DNA of 64,000 nt from Rotaria socialis (Eukaryota; Rotifera; Eurotatoria; Philodinida; Philodinidae). The notes beneath the pieces were generated by a model. That model was not told the DNA's origin, made no database searches, and worked only from the letters and a program-made list of their open reading frames with translations. The DNA is taken from contig CAJNYU010001855.1 in NCBI GenBank assembly GCA_905331475.1, forward strand, positions 1-64,000, given 5' to 3'. A program made the position numbers and the translations under genes. Numbering within the stretch: the first letter of the stretch is position 1; each line of letters opens with the position of its first letter. Below, piece after piece: positions 36,018 to 49,954 of this stretch.

Positions 36018-37012
36018 ATTTATAGATTTTAAATAACTTATTATGGTTTATTTCCTATTGATGATCTGCTCTACATATTGTTCTAAACAAAAAGTTCGTT
36101 TTTTTTTTTAATATTGAACAATATACTCGCATCAACAAATACTTTACATATACATATATATTTTTCTTCTTCTTATTTATGTGTCGTTCGTCTTTTCGTT
36201 TTCGTCGATGCTTTTCTTCTCGAAATAAATGTGTAAAAAAAACAAGATGAATGAAAATCTATTATATGTTATCATAGAAAAACATAAAAAAAAGCTTTAA
36301 TTTCTCATTAAAGAATTATTGGAAAGGTATGAAAAATTATTTAAAATCATAATTTTATCTTTATTTCCATCTAATGCTAACACAAATATATAAATTTTCG
36401 CGCGTATTGAATGCTTTCTTTTTTATGTACAGCAGTCCAACAAAAAAAAATAGAAAATATGAGAATTATATAAATGCCAGATTAGTTCATAAAAAAAGAA
36501 CAGCTAGTTGACTTTTTTCTTTCTTCTATCCTGTTTAAAATAAATGTATATTGTTATATGTGATCATCCAACATATGTTAAATCGTTGCATGATGAATAA
36601 GACAGAAAAGAAAACCAGGTGCTATGTACAGTTGGCAAATAAAAACATATACTACAAAGTTGGTAAGAGAGAAGAAAAAAAGACTATAACAGAAAAAAAG
36701 AGCAACAAACAACAACAATAACCTCCGTCATTCTTATGTACACACCGAAGAGGGGAAAAGTAATGAACGAGCGAAAGAAAGGAAGAAAAAACAACAAGAC
36801 ACTGTTCATGAGTACCTGATAAGATGACAATCAACACTGCTCACTACGAGTCAAGGTAAAAACTGAGAAGATATTGCTGGAGCTAAGGATGTTTGACTGA
36901 TGCGTATATTTAAAAAAAAAGCATTGTGACCGCGCTGGCTGGCTGGTCTTTGTGTTTCTGCTTTGGTTTTCTCAAGCCAAATGAAGTTATAATTCAAAGA
37001 GTTCTAGAAATT
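36018..37012. other. Spacer between convergent NDFIP and ankyrin genes
   Basis: The region lies between two stop codons on opposite strands and should contain both 3' UTRs. It is A- and T-rich with no conserved coding segment. An AATAAA for NDFIP is at 36224-36229. Confidence 0.6.
36224..36229 (+). promoter_or_regulatory. Candidate poly(A) signal of NDFIP gene
   Basis: AATAAA lies about 207 bp past the NDFIP stop codon on the coding strand. The position fits a cleavage signal. Confidence 0.45.
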
Positions 37013-37847
37013 TCAATCGTCTACTGATGTTGATGATTGGCGAAGATGTTCGCGAGCATGACGATGTGATTCGGATGATGAACATCCAATAGCCATTTCA
37101 CGATTTAATAATGTATCGGCTGTTGCTTGATCACCAGTAGCAACTATAAAATGATAATAAAAATTAAATACTTACAAATCATCACAATCAAACTTACTAG
37201 CTGTGAAAACAGCCGATTTTCCAAGCCAACCATTTTGATGTATATCCGAACCAGATTTTAATAAATAATCAATAATTTCAGCGTGTGTACCACGAACAGC
37301 TGTAAAGAAAAGTAGGTAGGTAGATAAATAAATAAATAAAAAAGATTTTGTTTTTGTTGTTTTAGCCTTACCAAGAATCAGTGGGATGTCTCCATCCTCA
37401 TTTTTACAATTAACGCTTGCTCCATATTTAACAAGTGTTTGAACAACTTCTAAATGACCATTTTGAGCCGCAGCGTGTAACGCCGTATAACCAAATTGGC
37501 CTGGCTTTTGTATATCAGCTCCAGCATCAATTAAAACCTTAACAATATCAGCTCTACCGAGCATCGCAGCATTAATTAATGGTGTGTAACCATATGCATC
37601 AGCTGCATCAATATCTGCACCTGATAAATAGGAAAATGAAAATCTAGATAAACATTCATTTATTTTATATTTTCTTAGTACCTTCACGTATCCAACATCT
37701 AATACCGTCTAAAGAACCACATTCGGCTTCTTCGGGAAGAGAACGTTTAGTTTTTTGAGCAGTATTGAATAAATTGAAAAAGAGATCTGTTGTTGTTTTA
37801 ATCCATGCAAATGGATAGTAAATGTCGCTTGAATCAATTGATGGCAT
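37013..37847 (-). CDS. Small ankyrin-repeat protein
   Basis: Exons 37847-37682, 37620-37372, 37299-37198 and 37143-37013 join in phase to 215 residues. The N-terminal 45 residues are not recognisable (a hydrophobic-aromatic start, then LPEEAECGSLDGIRCWI, which looks like a capping or first partial repeat). Ankyrin repeats follow: DAYGYTPLINAAMLGRADIV, FGYTALHAAAQNGHLEVV, a third beginning NEDGDIPLILAVRGTHAEII, and a fourth degenerate one at WLGKSAVFTAS. The tail is polar and ends in a Ser/Thr/His-rich stretch. Ankyrin repeats bind proteins, and no partner can be named. No signal peptide or membrane segment is evident. I could not tie it to a named vertebrate ANKRD gene. Confidence 0.88.
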
Positions 37848-40800
37848 TTTTGTTTTCGAAAGTAGATTTAGTTAACCTAAATTAATAATAACAATATGTA
37901 CCGAACTTTTTCTTACAATATCTTAAACGCCGATATTTATAGTATAGTAAATCTATGTTTCTCTCTCTCGCGCGTGTACTTGTTTTTTTCTTCTAGTTTG
38001 TGTCTTTGTAATTCATTCACATAGAAAACATTATTCGAGAGAAAATAGAAGCATCTACAGCTATCACGCGCATTGCACGCTGCATTTTGTCCTTTCTATT
38101 CTCGTTTCTTCTAGCACTGTCATGCACATTAGATGAGAATATGAAAAAAGACGATTGGTGGTAAAACTCAGCAGATTCATGCAATCAATGTTTGTAACAG
38201 ATGATGACATGCATTAAGTATATGGTCTATACGATGATAAGAGAAATTGTACTTGATTCAGTGGCTCGTCGGCACAAAAAAACATGACGAACTTTGGATT
38301 GTATAGTCAGCGACAAACTCAAATTATGATTGGTCAGTCTGAAGGTCAAAATAGCACAACAAGGAAAAACAAAATTCATCATTAGTTTGCTGTTTATTTT
38401 CATTTCATTTCATTAAAATTCTTTTTATCGGTATAAGAGCATGCATGCATGAAATTCCTATCAAGGAAAGCGTAGCTAGCACACCTTTTTTACTAACTTT
38501 ACTCTTATCGCTATTTACACGTCCATTTACCTGTTCTTGTTTTATAAGAATATCAGACGAATTTTTTCACAAATTCGTTTGCTTGAATAAAGTTAGACTC
38601 ACAAAAACTAAAATCAAATAAGGTTTACAAAGCATTTTTGCCCTCAGTATTTATAGGGTAGATAGAGAGAGAGAAGAAGAGAGAAAGTCGGGTGATGCTA
38701 TCACGCTCTGACTACATGCTTTTCTTGTTACTCTTTCCTTCTCTCCATCGTGTTCGGCTGCAGAAACTACGCATCATCAGTGGTTACATGCGTGATCAAT
38801 AAACTTCATCAGTACAAAGCACGAGCCGACCGAGTTCAATATTTTGCGTCGTTCTTTTTTTTTCTTGCTCCTACGAATGTACAAAAATAACTATTGTATA
38901 TTGAGAAATTATTCTTCCGAATCGAAGATACAGCCAACAGTATAAAATATCCGGGGGAGGGGCGATGCGAAAATTTTACATATGTGATTTATTGTTCTTT
39001 TTGCTTTCTCTTCAGCTGTATTTGAAAAGATAACAATAATATTTTATGACCGATTGAAAGTCATAGTGCGCAAAACAAAACCTATATTATCGATGTAGTA
39101 AATAAAAATGGTATTCATAGTTTAATTAGTGAATACAGCTAACAATTTTCTTTTCAGCTGCGGTTAGATCTATCGATCGTTACAATGTTGAAAACACACT
39201 GTTGACATTATTTTTCCTTCACTTACGAGTGATGTGGAATGTGATCAAAAACTACTTAAGTCAATAAACAGAACGCAAAAAAAAGTGATCTTTGGAATTA
39301 TCAGGCGCTCCATTTATTATTTAGTGACGCAAATACTTTCTGATTAAAAAAGTGTTCAAGTAGACGACGTTGCAAGGCATGATTCGTGTCAAGTAATGAA
39401 AAAAAGAAAATCTTGTTTTTTTTCTGGACTAAATATTTTTAATATTGTTAATGTAAAAGAACATCTTTTCAGCAAAGAAACATCAAACTCGGGGAGAAAA
39501 TAAAATTATCATATAGATGTTTCCTATCTTGTCTTGCTAAAATATTTCGCACCTATATATCAAGTGTCAGTTTTGCTCTTTATTTTAATCCGTATTTTTG
39601 ACAGCAATAAAATACGAGTGAATATTATCAAATAGGCTAAAGAAAAATAAGAGAAAATCGGCTTGTTGGTGATATTTTATTTGCATAGTACTGAATCAGC
39701 TTTCGTGAAGGACTGTCAGGGGTCAAAATGTTTCTATTACGCATTTATTATTTTTATTGAGAGAATCGTTTTTACAAAAAAAATGTAACACGATATTGTG
39801 TGGCTACATTAAAAAAATCAATCATGAAGATTTATTACGGAGGTCGCTTATTTTCAAAAATACCTATCACAAGACAAACATTCTTTTTAAAATATATTAT
39901 TCGCTATCGTGTTTTGTAGTTTGAAATCTGTTCCTATTTAATAGTAATTATCATAGTACAAGCGTTTCGTTGTAGAATTATATGACATACACATTTATTT
40001 ATGCCGTAGAACGACAAATGATTCGCGTATATGTAAATAATAATGTGTATATACTTGTCGTGCAACTGTGGAAATTATACAAATTTTCAAGGATGTCAAT
40101 CATCGTACCTAATTAGCCTAACATAGTCAAAAATAAACTACATGAAATCAGATGCGAAATAATAAAATGAAAGTTCGATAATAAAATATCTTGCTGTGCC
40201 AAATTCAACATAAAAACATGTTCAATGCATACAACTAAATTATTTAATAAATGAAAATCAAATGTAATATGTAAATTTAGTTAGGTATAAAAGATAAGAA
40301 AGTCTAAAAAATAATTTTATTTCATTATTACAGAGAAGAAAAAAAACATTCTAGAATGATATCGAAAGCTCGCGTGTCACAGTATTCTTTTGTGAACTGA
40401 TGTCTATTGACAATGGTATTAAGTTTGAGCAAAGAATGTACCGTATTATACGACGTTATGTACAGCACAGTAATTCGCAAAATACTTCGTTGTTTGTGAC
40501 ATTTTACGAATAAAGTCTTGTTTTTATCACATTTTTTCCTAAAGGGCGTGATGATTATTGTTTTTTTAGTATAGTTCAGATAAACAGGACCTAGATTTTC
40601 GCAATACAAGATGGTGAAATATCTCATATCAATATATTTCGAATACGTTTGATCTTAATCATTGTCATTTCTACGTGATTCATTCTCATTTGATCTTTCA
40701 ACATATTCTCTAATGATGATCGATTACGGAATAATCTAGAGAATACAACGTGCGGAAATCTATGAGATGCAACATCATCAATTGTGCTGTTTCTACATAC

Positions 40801-41520
40801 GAAACAAAATTATGAATGATTGTAAAGCAAACAGCTGAGGTCACATCTGCCAATGCAACACATTTTCATCATTGAGTCTAAAAGCCTCTATCATTAAGAA
40901 CACTTCTTTCTTCGTGCATAGTAACCAGACGCGTAATATTGATTCGTTTTTTCGAAGTACTTGACGGTGGGTGTGACATTATATTCGCATAACATAATGT
41001 TCTAACGCCAAAAGAAAGTATAAGTGATTAATTAATGACAAACACTGATCGTAATTTTCAATTATAATGTTCATTTTGACACTTGATTCGACTGATACAA
41101 ATTTTGGTTCTTGTTGAGTGTTAATAAACTGCGATCAATATGATTCAAATATTAGTAGAAATAATTCAAATTATTTTATTTTAGTTTTAGTTTTTGAACC
41201 AAATGGTTCTCCACTAATTATAAACTAAAACTGTTTATCGTAACGTTTTTCATACTTATGTGATCAGCGATCAGTAAACAGATGACGCTAGAATCCATTA
41301 TTATCCATCTAAAACAACAAATAAACATGTTTTTGATAAATTTCATTAATTATCTCGTTGTTTTCAATGGCAAAAGCTTCTATACTAAACAAAAAGTTTC
41401 GATGCTATCACAGAAAATTTAAGCCAATCATCATCCCAAGATTACGATGAGTCATATATTCTATGCTGATAAGAAAATTCTATCTAACCGTCTTGAAAGA
41501 ACTGTTTAGTATCAATAAAA
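37848..41520. other. Intergenic region upstream of both ankyrin gene and VPS35L
   Basis: This 3.7-kb AT-rich spacer lies between divergent start codons. No conserved exon was found on either strand. It includes a CT-rich patch near 37962-37975, a GA-rich patch near 38660-38690 and a GGGGGAGGGG patch near 38952-38963. Promoters of both genes must lie here, but no motif is distinct enough to mark. Confidence 0.6.
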
Positions 41521-44500
41521 ATGACTTCTATTTCAACAAAATGGACACCAAAAAAACGCGATTATACATCCGAACACAAACGATTGAACAAAACTACAAA
41601 TGTTACAACAACTCATCCTCTTGGTGTTATTGTTGTATGTAAAATTGAATAAATTTAGAAAATTATTTTTACTCGATAAAATTTTTAGGCAAACAAACCG
41701 CAAACAACCACAACCTCGTCATCTTCAATAGTAGATCCTCTTTCAACAAAAACAAGTGAAGCTGAAATCGATCCATTGTCGCGTGCATTAGCAGCTGCAA
41801 TTTCATCAAAAATAGAGTCAAAAGTTGAACATTCACCAGGAATAACAGATACATTTGAACCATGGTCAAGTAAAAAAGGGCTTATTTTAAGTCAATATAT
41901 AACAACAAAGAAGATTAGCATGACAACAGCTATGAGTAATAATAACGACGAATCAATGATTGATAGTTCTAAAAGTATTTAAAACGGCATACTCTAAAAA
42001 GAAAATCAACGAAAGTTTCTTTTTCTTTAGTCGCAGATATGACAACAACATCGGAACGAATTAAAAATCGTCTTGAGCAATTAGATGCATATGAAGTAAA
42101 ATTTTTAATTGTTGAATTGTATTTTCATGCAAGAAAATATTTTCTTACAGGGAGGACAGCAAACACAAAGTTTAACACAACAAGAATATGTCAATCGAAT
42201 TAACGAAATGAATAAAGATATGGGTCAAGCATGGAAAAATGACCAACGTGTTAAAACATTAAAAATCGTTATACAAGTAATCTACTGGTCTCAAGATAGT
42301 TTTTGTTAGTCACTAGACAAGGATATTTAGTTAGAATTAGAAATATTTCAATTTTTCGTGTGGAATAAAAATTAACTTAACAATATTGTAAAGAACACTG
42401 AGTTATGTGTGTTTTAATAAGTGACATTTATCTGCAGATTTCCAGAAAAGAGCTTCTTTCAAAATTTAAGACTTTTAAAATTGCAAATGCAAAGATAAAA
42501 AGAGACACTTTGCAGAACAAACTTTATCCTATGATGACAATACATTATAAAGAATTGTTTTACATGCTAAGTTTGATAGATTTTACTAGAAGTATAAAAT
42601 TGACTGAAGTAGTTTTCTCTACAACTATTATTCCACAACATATAACTTAAATGAAATTCTATTTTTATTATTGAAATAGAGTTGTAAATTATTAGCTGAT
42701 ATGAATGTTATGGAATTTTATCCAAGTAAATTTTGTTTGATTACAGACGTATTAGATACTTTTGGTAAGATATTTAACGTTCAAGTTTTCAATATATCTA
42801 TCATCGAATGTGTATCTTTTAGGAAAACTGGTTTATACACGTTTATTAGAAAAAAGTGCTTCATCAACAGGAAAAATTCGTAAATAAATACTTCTAAAAT
42901 TTCATTATTAAAATTTAATAAAATGTTTTCTTTTTGCTTAGCTGACCGTGTTGTACCTGATCTTATTCCAGAAGCGACTCGGGAGACAACTCGTAATTGG
43001 TTTTATAAAATAGCGATTATCCGTGAATTATTACCGCGTATACTTGTTGAAGCATCTATTCTTAAATGTTATAATTTTTTATCTACAACGTAAAAAGAAA
43101 AAGATTTTTTCATTATCAAAACTAATTCGTTTTGGTTTTTATGTATCGTTTAGGCACTATCGAATAGCTCTAATGCAGTTAGTTAAATTGTGTCGTGGCA
43201 TCGGAGATCCATTAGTAGCTGCCTATACTCGTTGTTATATTTGTCGTGTAAATTAAATCGAACTATTTTTTTAGAAGAAGAAAATATTACATTTTATTTT
43301 TATTTACAGGTTACCATTGATATTGATTATAAGTATCGTGAACCTATTGAATTGGCTTTTACAGATATATGTCATTCGTTTCATCAAATAAATACACCAA
43401 CGGTTAAAAATATGTATACATTACAAAAATTAACAACTAGCATTTACTTATCACTATTCTCACCGGCATTAGATTGGATTGTTCAATGTTTATTGTATAA
43501 CTTAGTTGAAGTCAAAATGGAAGAAATTATCAATAAAACACGATCCGAACTTACTATGTTAAGGCAAGAACGGGAAATGTTTATCTTGTAGATAGCCCAT
43601 GATTTTCTGATAGTTTTCAGATATTTACAGAATATGTGAAAATTATAAAATTGAGAACAGTGAGAGTAGATTTCTTAACAAATTAAAAAAATCTAAGGAG
43701 TATTATAAGAAAAAATTTAGATTCCTTCTTGTTTTGTATAAAAATCTACAAATTTCTGTTTCATTTATTAGTGGTGGTGTCATATTAAATGCACTTCTAA
43801 ATACACTTCCACCAAGTCATGTTCGTGTGAAAGTTAAACAATATATTGAAATGATCGGCGAATGTGATGAACAACATTTTCCAAAGGTAAATAAATGATT
43901 AAAATAATATTAGGAAATTTTGTTTTTATTCTAGAGTATACTTTATCGTTCTCTTGGTCTATCACTTCTATTGTCAACACCGACATCAACACCATCTGAT
44001 CTTCAATTATTAAATAGTGTTTGGAAAGTAGTAACAAAATTTAGGGATCCATCGGTAAAATAATTTCTTCATAATTCAATGCTAATATTGAAATTCGTAA
44101 GAAGGATTACAGATCTTCATTAGAAACATGCGATATATTAGAATTTAGCTCGTTATAGCATATAGTCCATCTGAACTATCTAAAACATAATCATGTCTAT
44201 GAAGAGAGAGAGAGTGAAAGAGTCATTTCCCACTGTCCGTTTCTTAACAATCGCTCTTGCCTTGTATTTGAGCCAGATCTCGAACTGGAATCGGAACCTT
44301 CGCTATTTTACGATACGAACTATAGAGAATTTAGAAAATAAAACCCTAGAAATTGCTATTACACTAAAAATCTATATATACGAGTATCTCGTTATTTGTG
44401 ATTATGAGACATTTGTTTTCTATACGATAAACTTTACCATGTGAGCAACATATGCTCTTTTCCTCACATGCACAACGAAAATAATATCGCGTGATACATA

Positions 44501-47500
44501 TTGCATTACAATAAACAAAGGAACTAAACGTACATCTTTTTACAGAGAAAGAACGCAATATCGGGCAGAGAGTACTAATTTTAATATCTTATGATTTTTG
44601 TGGTAACACAAAATCATAGAGATATGTACTAATTCAGCTCTGATTTAAAAGAAAAAAGTTAAATTAATTAATTGTCTGAGAAAAGAAAAAGATCATCTTG
44701 TGTAAGATAAAATGATTGCGAATAAAAACCTCATACTAAGAAATATCTCTGGGAAGTGAACAAATCAGATTAAACAGCAATGTCGTCAAATATCAATGTT
44801 GGTTTTGAGTAGGAGAAATTCATAATATTTATATATACATATCTAATTATAGGCTTATATGCCATGTGCTGAAGTTTGGACTGAATTAACATCCAAAGAA
44901 TATACGGTGAGATGATTAAAAATATATTTAAAAAATGATTTAACAACATAGCGACTTTCTAGACTCGAGAATTGAATACTTTATTAGGTGATATTATTAA
45001 ACACTTAACACCAGATCGTATATTTGAAGAATATTATGGAAAATTACATGGAATTATGATTAAACTTCTAGCAAATGTTCAAGATTTTGCATCATTATTT
45101 TCTATGGTATTGAATAAAGAGAGGAAAACAAGAAAAAACTACGTTGATTCATTATTTTCTTTCCATAGGATAAAATGTTACCATTTCTTGATTTATTTCA
45201 ACGCGAAAATATTCGAGTAGATTTATTTAAATCAATTTTACATGCATTTATTAATAAGTTAGTGTATCTAAAAGAAAATTTTGCGCTGTCGAACTACTTC
45301 TATTGAAACTTATTATTCTAGAGATCCACAAGAAAAAACCAATGATCCAGTATTAATATCTGCTATGATGCATTGTGCAAAAAGTGTTCATGATACACTT
45401 GGGTTTGTTCATTTTTTGTTTTTTTACAAAAGAAATCATAACGAATTAAAATCTATTTCATTCAAGTGCTTTGACCAATGATGATGAATTACGTGAAGTT
45501 AGTGGACTTTTATCTGCATTGATACGTAAAGTCGATTATGGAAGAGATGTTGAACAGGAACTGAAGTTTTGTGTGGAAGCGCGTGGTTTATTTGGCTATG
45601 TCGATTCAATTACTATTACACTTATACAGGTAAATACAAGAACAATATCGAATCTTTAGATACTTAACGTCTTGATTAAGAAGATCCTCAATGACGTTTA
45701 GAGATATTAACACGATGTAATGTTAATTAGAATCGATGAAATTGAATAATAAAAGATGCGTACGCCTTTACTCAATGACCGCAATCGAAAACGATTAGTG
45801 CGGAGTAAACTACAGCAATAGACTATTGTGGATGCTGATAAGGTTAAAGCGTGGCAAAGTTATGTCAATGGTAAGATCCAAAATACGCCATTAGTCTTGG
45901 ATGACAGAATAATTACGCTGCACATAAATATAATGTTATTTTTGCAATTATGTTGCTATCTTATCTGTATTACACTGAAAGTCTACTTGCCCTGAATTAT
46001 CTTTCTTTTAGTAAATGCGTCATTGCCACATCGGATTGTACTGAGATCTTAAATTGTCAGGATCCTGTTGCTATCGTTAGTTTTGATTTTATTTGTATAC
46101 TGGGGGGAGGCAATGGTTGGATTATTATTCCTTGTAAAATTGTAAACATCAATTTCGTGCTAAAAATGGATTAATATCGTAAGCAAAAGAGTTTCAATCG
46201 AAAGTCTTAGTTCAGGAGTGATGAAAAGAATTTTCAAAACATATAGTTTATTGAAGACTTTTCACTATATTCAATGACTTTCAAAAGAAGCAGTCGTTTA
46301 TTTGTTCAAATAGCTGATTTTTTTCTTATTCTTTTGATGAACCATACGAACTGTTTAATATTAAGAGACTTGATTCAAAATATTCTGTGTTTTCCTTTTC
46401 GAATAAGCTTAAATTTACATTTCAATAAAACAATATATGACGACTCGGTTTTTTTTTATTCCATAGAAAGTCAACACGTTAGCTGTATCAACACATCGTA
46501 TTGTCAACAGCGTACATTCAACGGCAACATCGTCGTTTATACGTGCTTGTATGGCGTTCTGTTACATAACAATACCATCATTAGAACATCCTTTACAAAA
46601 ACTTCAATTATATATTCTATGCGCACAAACAGCATATTTAACTCAAAGTCTTTCACAAGGTTTGCAAAATACAATGTCGTTTTGTTGAATCTTTCAAATC
46701 TTCTTTAATATTTTTTAACCAGTCCCAATTGACCGCATATGAATGCCATTTGTAATTGCATGTGAGATGAGATCATTTTTCTTCTTCAAAGAAATTTCAA
46801 TTTCTTGAGTTGGCGTCAACTTATAGGCAGTTGTTGTTATTGTTTTGAGTATCAATATTGTAACAGTTATTAACTGATTTTTCCACTGTACTCAATCGGA
46901 CTCAGTGACGAGGTCGAACCAAATTTTCAGATGCTAATATTGTTGTTAAATAAATTTTCAGAATAGTATTAAGCGTTATGCCAGATTTGATTCCAACAGA
47001 AATATTCTTTCGGAGCAGAACGGTTGTTCTATTTTCTGTTTTAATTATTTTCAAATATTAATTTAGCTGATGGTTTTCTTAAAATGGCCATAACGCTATT
47101 GACTGATTTTCCAAAACAAATTGAAATAGAAGGAAAATTAGTATCAAGTGATAAATATCTATATGAATCAGTTACAAATTTAATGTCAACACTTGTCATT
47201 GCACCTGTATGTAGTCTTAGTTTTGAGTGAGCAAAAAGAAAGAAAGAAATGCTTTTTCGATTTTATCGTTTCAGGATAATCCAGATGCAGGCGTTCTATA
47301 TCTTGCTCATGGTTTAAATAATGTTATTAATCAAATGAAATGTTTTGATGATACAAGTGAAACACGTGTAATGCTTTTTATCAACATGTTGTGTCTTCTA
47401 TCGACACAAATTCAAAAAATCTTGCCATATCACATTCCAAAAGGTAAAATTACGACATATGAAATGAAATTTAGAATCGTTTGTTGTTTCTTCTATTAGT

Positions 47501-48034
47501 CGAATCGAATGACACTTTATATGGTAATGATGAAAATTTCATTAATGAAATTCATCAACGATTAACTCGTATTTGTGAACAAATCATACAAATTCTGAAA
47601 GATTTAGCAACTACAGTAAATATTACGAGAAGGAAAAACAAGTCGTTTACATGTTGTTCTTATTTTGATATTTAGAATCCGAAACGACAATCAACACTTG
47701 CACTTGAATTTTTCAATCGTTTGATAGCACATGGAGATTTGAATCAACCGAAATGCCTGAAATTTGCTGTTAATCTTTGGGGTTTAGTACAAAAATCTTC
47801 TACTCCAGATACACAAAAATTTGCTGTAATTTGAAATTATAAATTAAGTCAATACGAATTCGTCTTTTTATTTAGAAACGCATTTTAACACTTATTGAAG
47901 CTCGTTCCGATCATGATCAAGCATTTAAACGCTTGTCGGAATTGATTTCAAGCACTTCGAATGATACAAGTAGAGTATCATCTCGGTCGGCATCGATGTC
48001 AAATGTTGCACAACCACTGAATACTGCTGATTGA
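41521..48034 (+). CDS. VPS35L: VPS35-like Retriever/Commander subunit
   Basis: This is a homologue of human VPS35L (C16orf62), the HEAT-repeat scaffold of Retriever, which with the CCC complex recycles cargo from endosomes. The 22 exons are: 41521-41634, 41689-41974, 42031-42095, 42151-42276, 42680-42764, 42823-42879, 42942-43089, 43154-43247, 43310-43587, 43772-43886, 43935-44054, 44853-44906, 44963-45106, 45169-45257, 45322-45402, 45467-45629, 46467-46659, 47067-47206, 47275-47443, 47500-47615, 47676-47825, 47876-48034. They join in phase to 981 residues (human 963). Conserved blocks include [10 protein letters not shown] and FEPWSSKKG in the N-terminal tail, [60 protein letters not shown] and [12 protein letters not shown] Ser-rich tail ends the protein. 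The exon 9 donor (ATCTT|gtagat) is the weakest junction. Confidence 0.95.
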
Positions 48035-48249
48035 TGTGGTGAAAAATTTTGCAATAATGATTCTTTTCTTTTTTCCATATTTTTACATTTTGCTAGTTGT
48101 GATTGATCGATTTTCTTTTTTTTTGTTGAAACACATGGTTGATTAATTTATTTTCTTCTAATATAAAGATCAATTTTTTTATGAAATTTTTATTTATTTG
48201 ATTTAATCGTTAATAGTTTTTCGTTGAAGTGTTGCCGATATCTCGATAG

Positions 48250-48255
48250 AATAAA
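48250..48255 (+). promoter_or_regulatory. Candidate poly(A) signal of VPS35L
   Basis: AATAAA lies 216 bp past the VPS35L stop on the coding strand, with a further AATAAAA about 20 bp on. Confidence 0.45.
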
Positions 48256-48953
48256 AGTCCGTATGCAAAAATAAAACAATCTCAAATAATCGATGATTAG
48301 CCTGGAAAGTTAATATGTAGGAATGATAACTGAAACATGAATTGCGAGCTGAAATTACTCAATGTTTCTTTTATCAGTTCTGAGAAATTTTGTAATTAAA
48401 TGATGGAAAAAAAGCAATCACGATAAAGAGCATAGGCAACAAAAACTGTGGACAAAAACATCTTAGATGTCAAAAATATTTTACCTAGTTTTTTCATTTT
48501 GAGATAATAGCGCGTTTTGTCGGATGGAAGCATTGTTTATCAAACAATTTGAATGAAAATTGGTCTTAAAGCAGACGCATTTGAATAGATTCATATTCAG
48601 TTTTTAAATGTTGCAGCTATTTGATAGAGCTTCATCAAATGATTATTGGTTTTCATATCTCCATTTTCTTGTAATAAAAATCAAATTGGAATCGTTTCAA
48701 TTTCATTCGAATTAAGAGTTCAAATGTCGCTATCCAGTTTAAAATTTTTTATATAAAATGTAAAATATTCGACAGTGCTATCATAAATATTTATCGCATT
48801 ATGAGAGGTTTAAATTGCGACAAGATCATGAGATCGAATTTTAGAATAATTGAAGAAATAATTATCTAAATTTATGCATTATGTTTATTACTGCTGTTCA
48901 TCGGCAGTTAGTCTCTATTGAACTTGACAGAGTTGAATATTTGTAACCCCCCC

Positions 48954-49034
48954 CCCTCCCATAATAGAAGCCCCGAGGGCTTCTAAACCGACCAGCGTTC
49001 AAAATTTTTTAAGGAGGTTTCTATTATGGGAGGG
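48954..49034. repeat. 16-bp inverted repeat with nested hairpin
   Basis: CCCTCCCATAATAGAA (48954-48969) is exactly inverted as TTCTATTATGGGAGGG (49019-49034), 81 bp end to end. Inside the left half AGAAGCC/GGCTTCT (48967-48984) forms a second 7-bp hairpin. A ten-base C run adjoins the left arm. It may be a foldback element or the end of a larger element reaching the G run at 49438; no target duplication was recognised. Confidence 0.6.
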
Positions 49035-49906
49035 CTACTAGTGCGACTTTCGTACTGAAGTTTAAAAAGAATCAATAACTCGATCTAACATAAGTGATAA
49101 AATTTTTAATCTCTGTTGTCCAAAATATCAATTTAGGCTGAAACAACTTGAAACAGATTGTTTTGATTTCTATAATTTGTTAAAATTTTGATTCTTTTAA
49201 TTTTTCATTGTTTTTTCTGATTTTTAAGTTTATTTAATCTTTTTAGTTTTTAAAGCTTTTAATTTATTGGTGATTTTTTTTTTGAGTTTTCCTAGTTTAA
49301 AATCAAGAAAATAAGAAATGTCTGATTTCAGCTGTTTGCTCCTTGTAAGAAAGTCATTATTTCAATGATCTTGACTATTTATTTGCGATAAGCTCAAGTA
49401 ATTTTACGAAACTCCGTGAAATTTTATATAGAGTTCTGGGGGGGGGGTATGGGTTATCAAAGTTGAAAGCAATAGAGCTATGGCTCCTAATCTATGTTGG
49501 TCTGTAAAGGAGAACGATTCAAATGAGAGTTTTACCATTATCAGACTCACATCAATATCCATCAGGCATATTGATAAGATATCCTGATTTAACGAGATAG
49601 ATTTTCTTTCGAAAAACGTTTGAACATGGAATCGCTTGCATTTGATTGTGTACAATAGGTTCTCTTCGAGAGATTACTAGATATAATGAACAATTTGTTT
49701 TGAATTGTAGATCTATGTATGTATTTGTTCTACTAATTTAAAAATAGCTGTATCTTTTTATTGCAAAGAAAAACTTATACAATGTTTATTCTATATTAAT
49801 CGTATTAAAAACAATTCTATTGTAACACGAAACTAATTATTCTTTTTTAACATAATTCTAAAATGACCACGACAAAATAAAAATGGATAACTCTAATTTT
49901 TTTCTG

Positions 49907-49912
49907 TTTATT
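49907..49912 (-). promoter_or_regulatory. Candidate poly(A) signal of F-spondin-like gene
   Basis: TTTATT on the plus strand is AATAAA on the minus strand, 43 bp after the stop codon. This implies a very short 3' UTR. Confidence 0.45.
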
Positions 49913-49954
49913 TTAATAATAGCACCAGCTAAAACCTTATACATTGAAATTTGA

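Larger units (their letters stand above)
48035..49954. other. Spacer between convergent VPS35L and F-spondin-like genes
   Basis: This 1.9-kb AT-rich stretch lies between two stop codons. It holds poly(A) signals for both neighbours, ten-base C and G runs at 48947-48956 and 49438-49447, and an inverted repeat at 48954-49034. No coding segment is seen. Confidence 0.6.
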
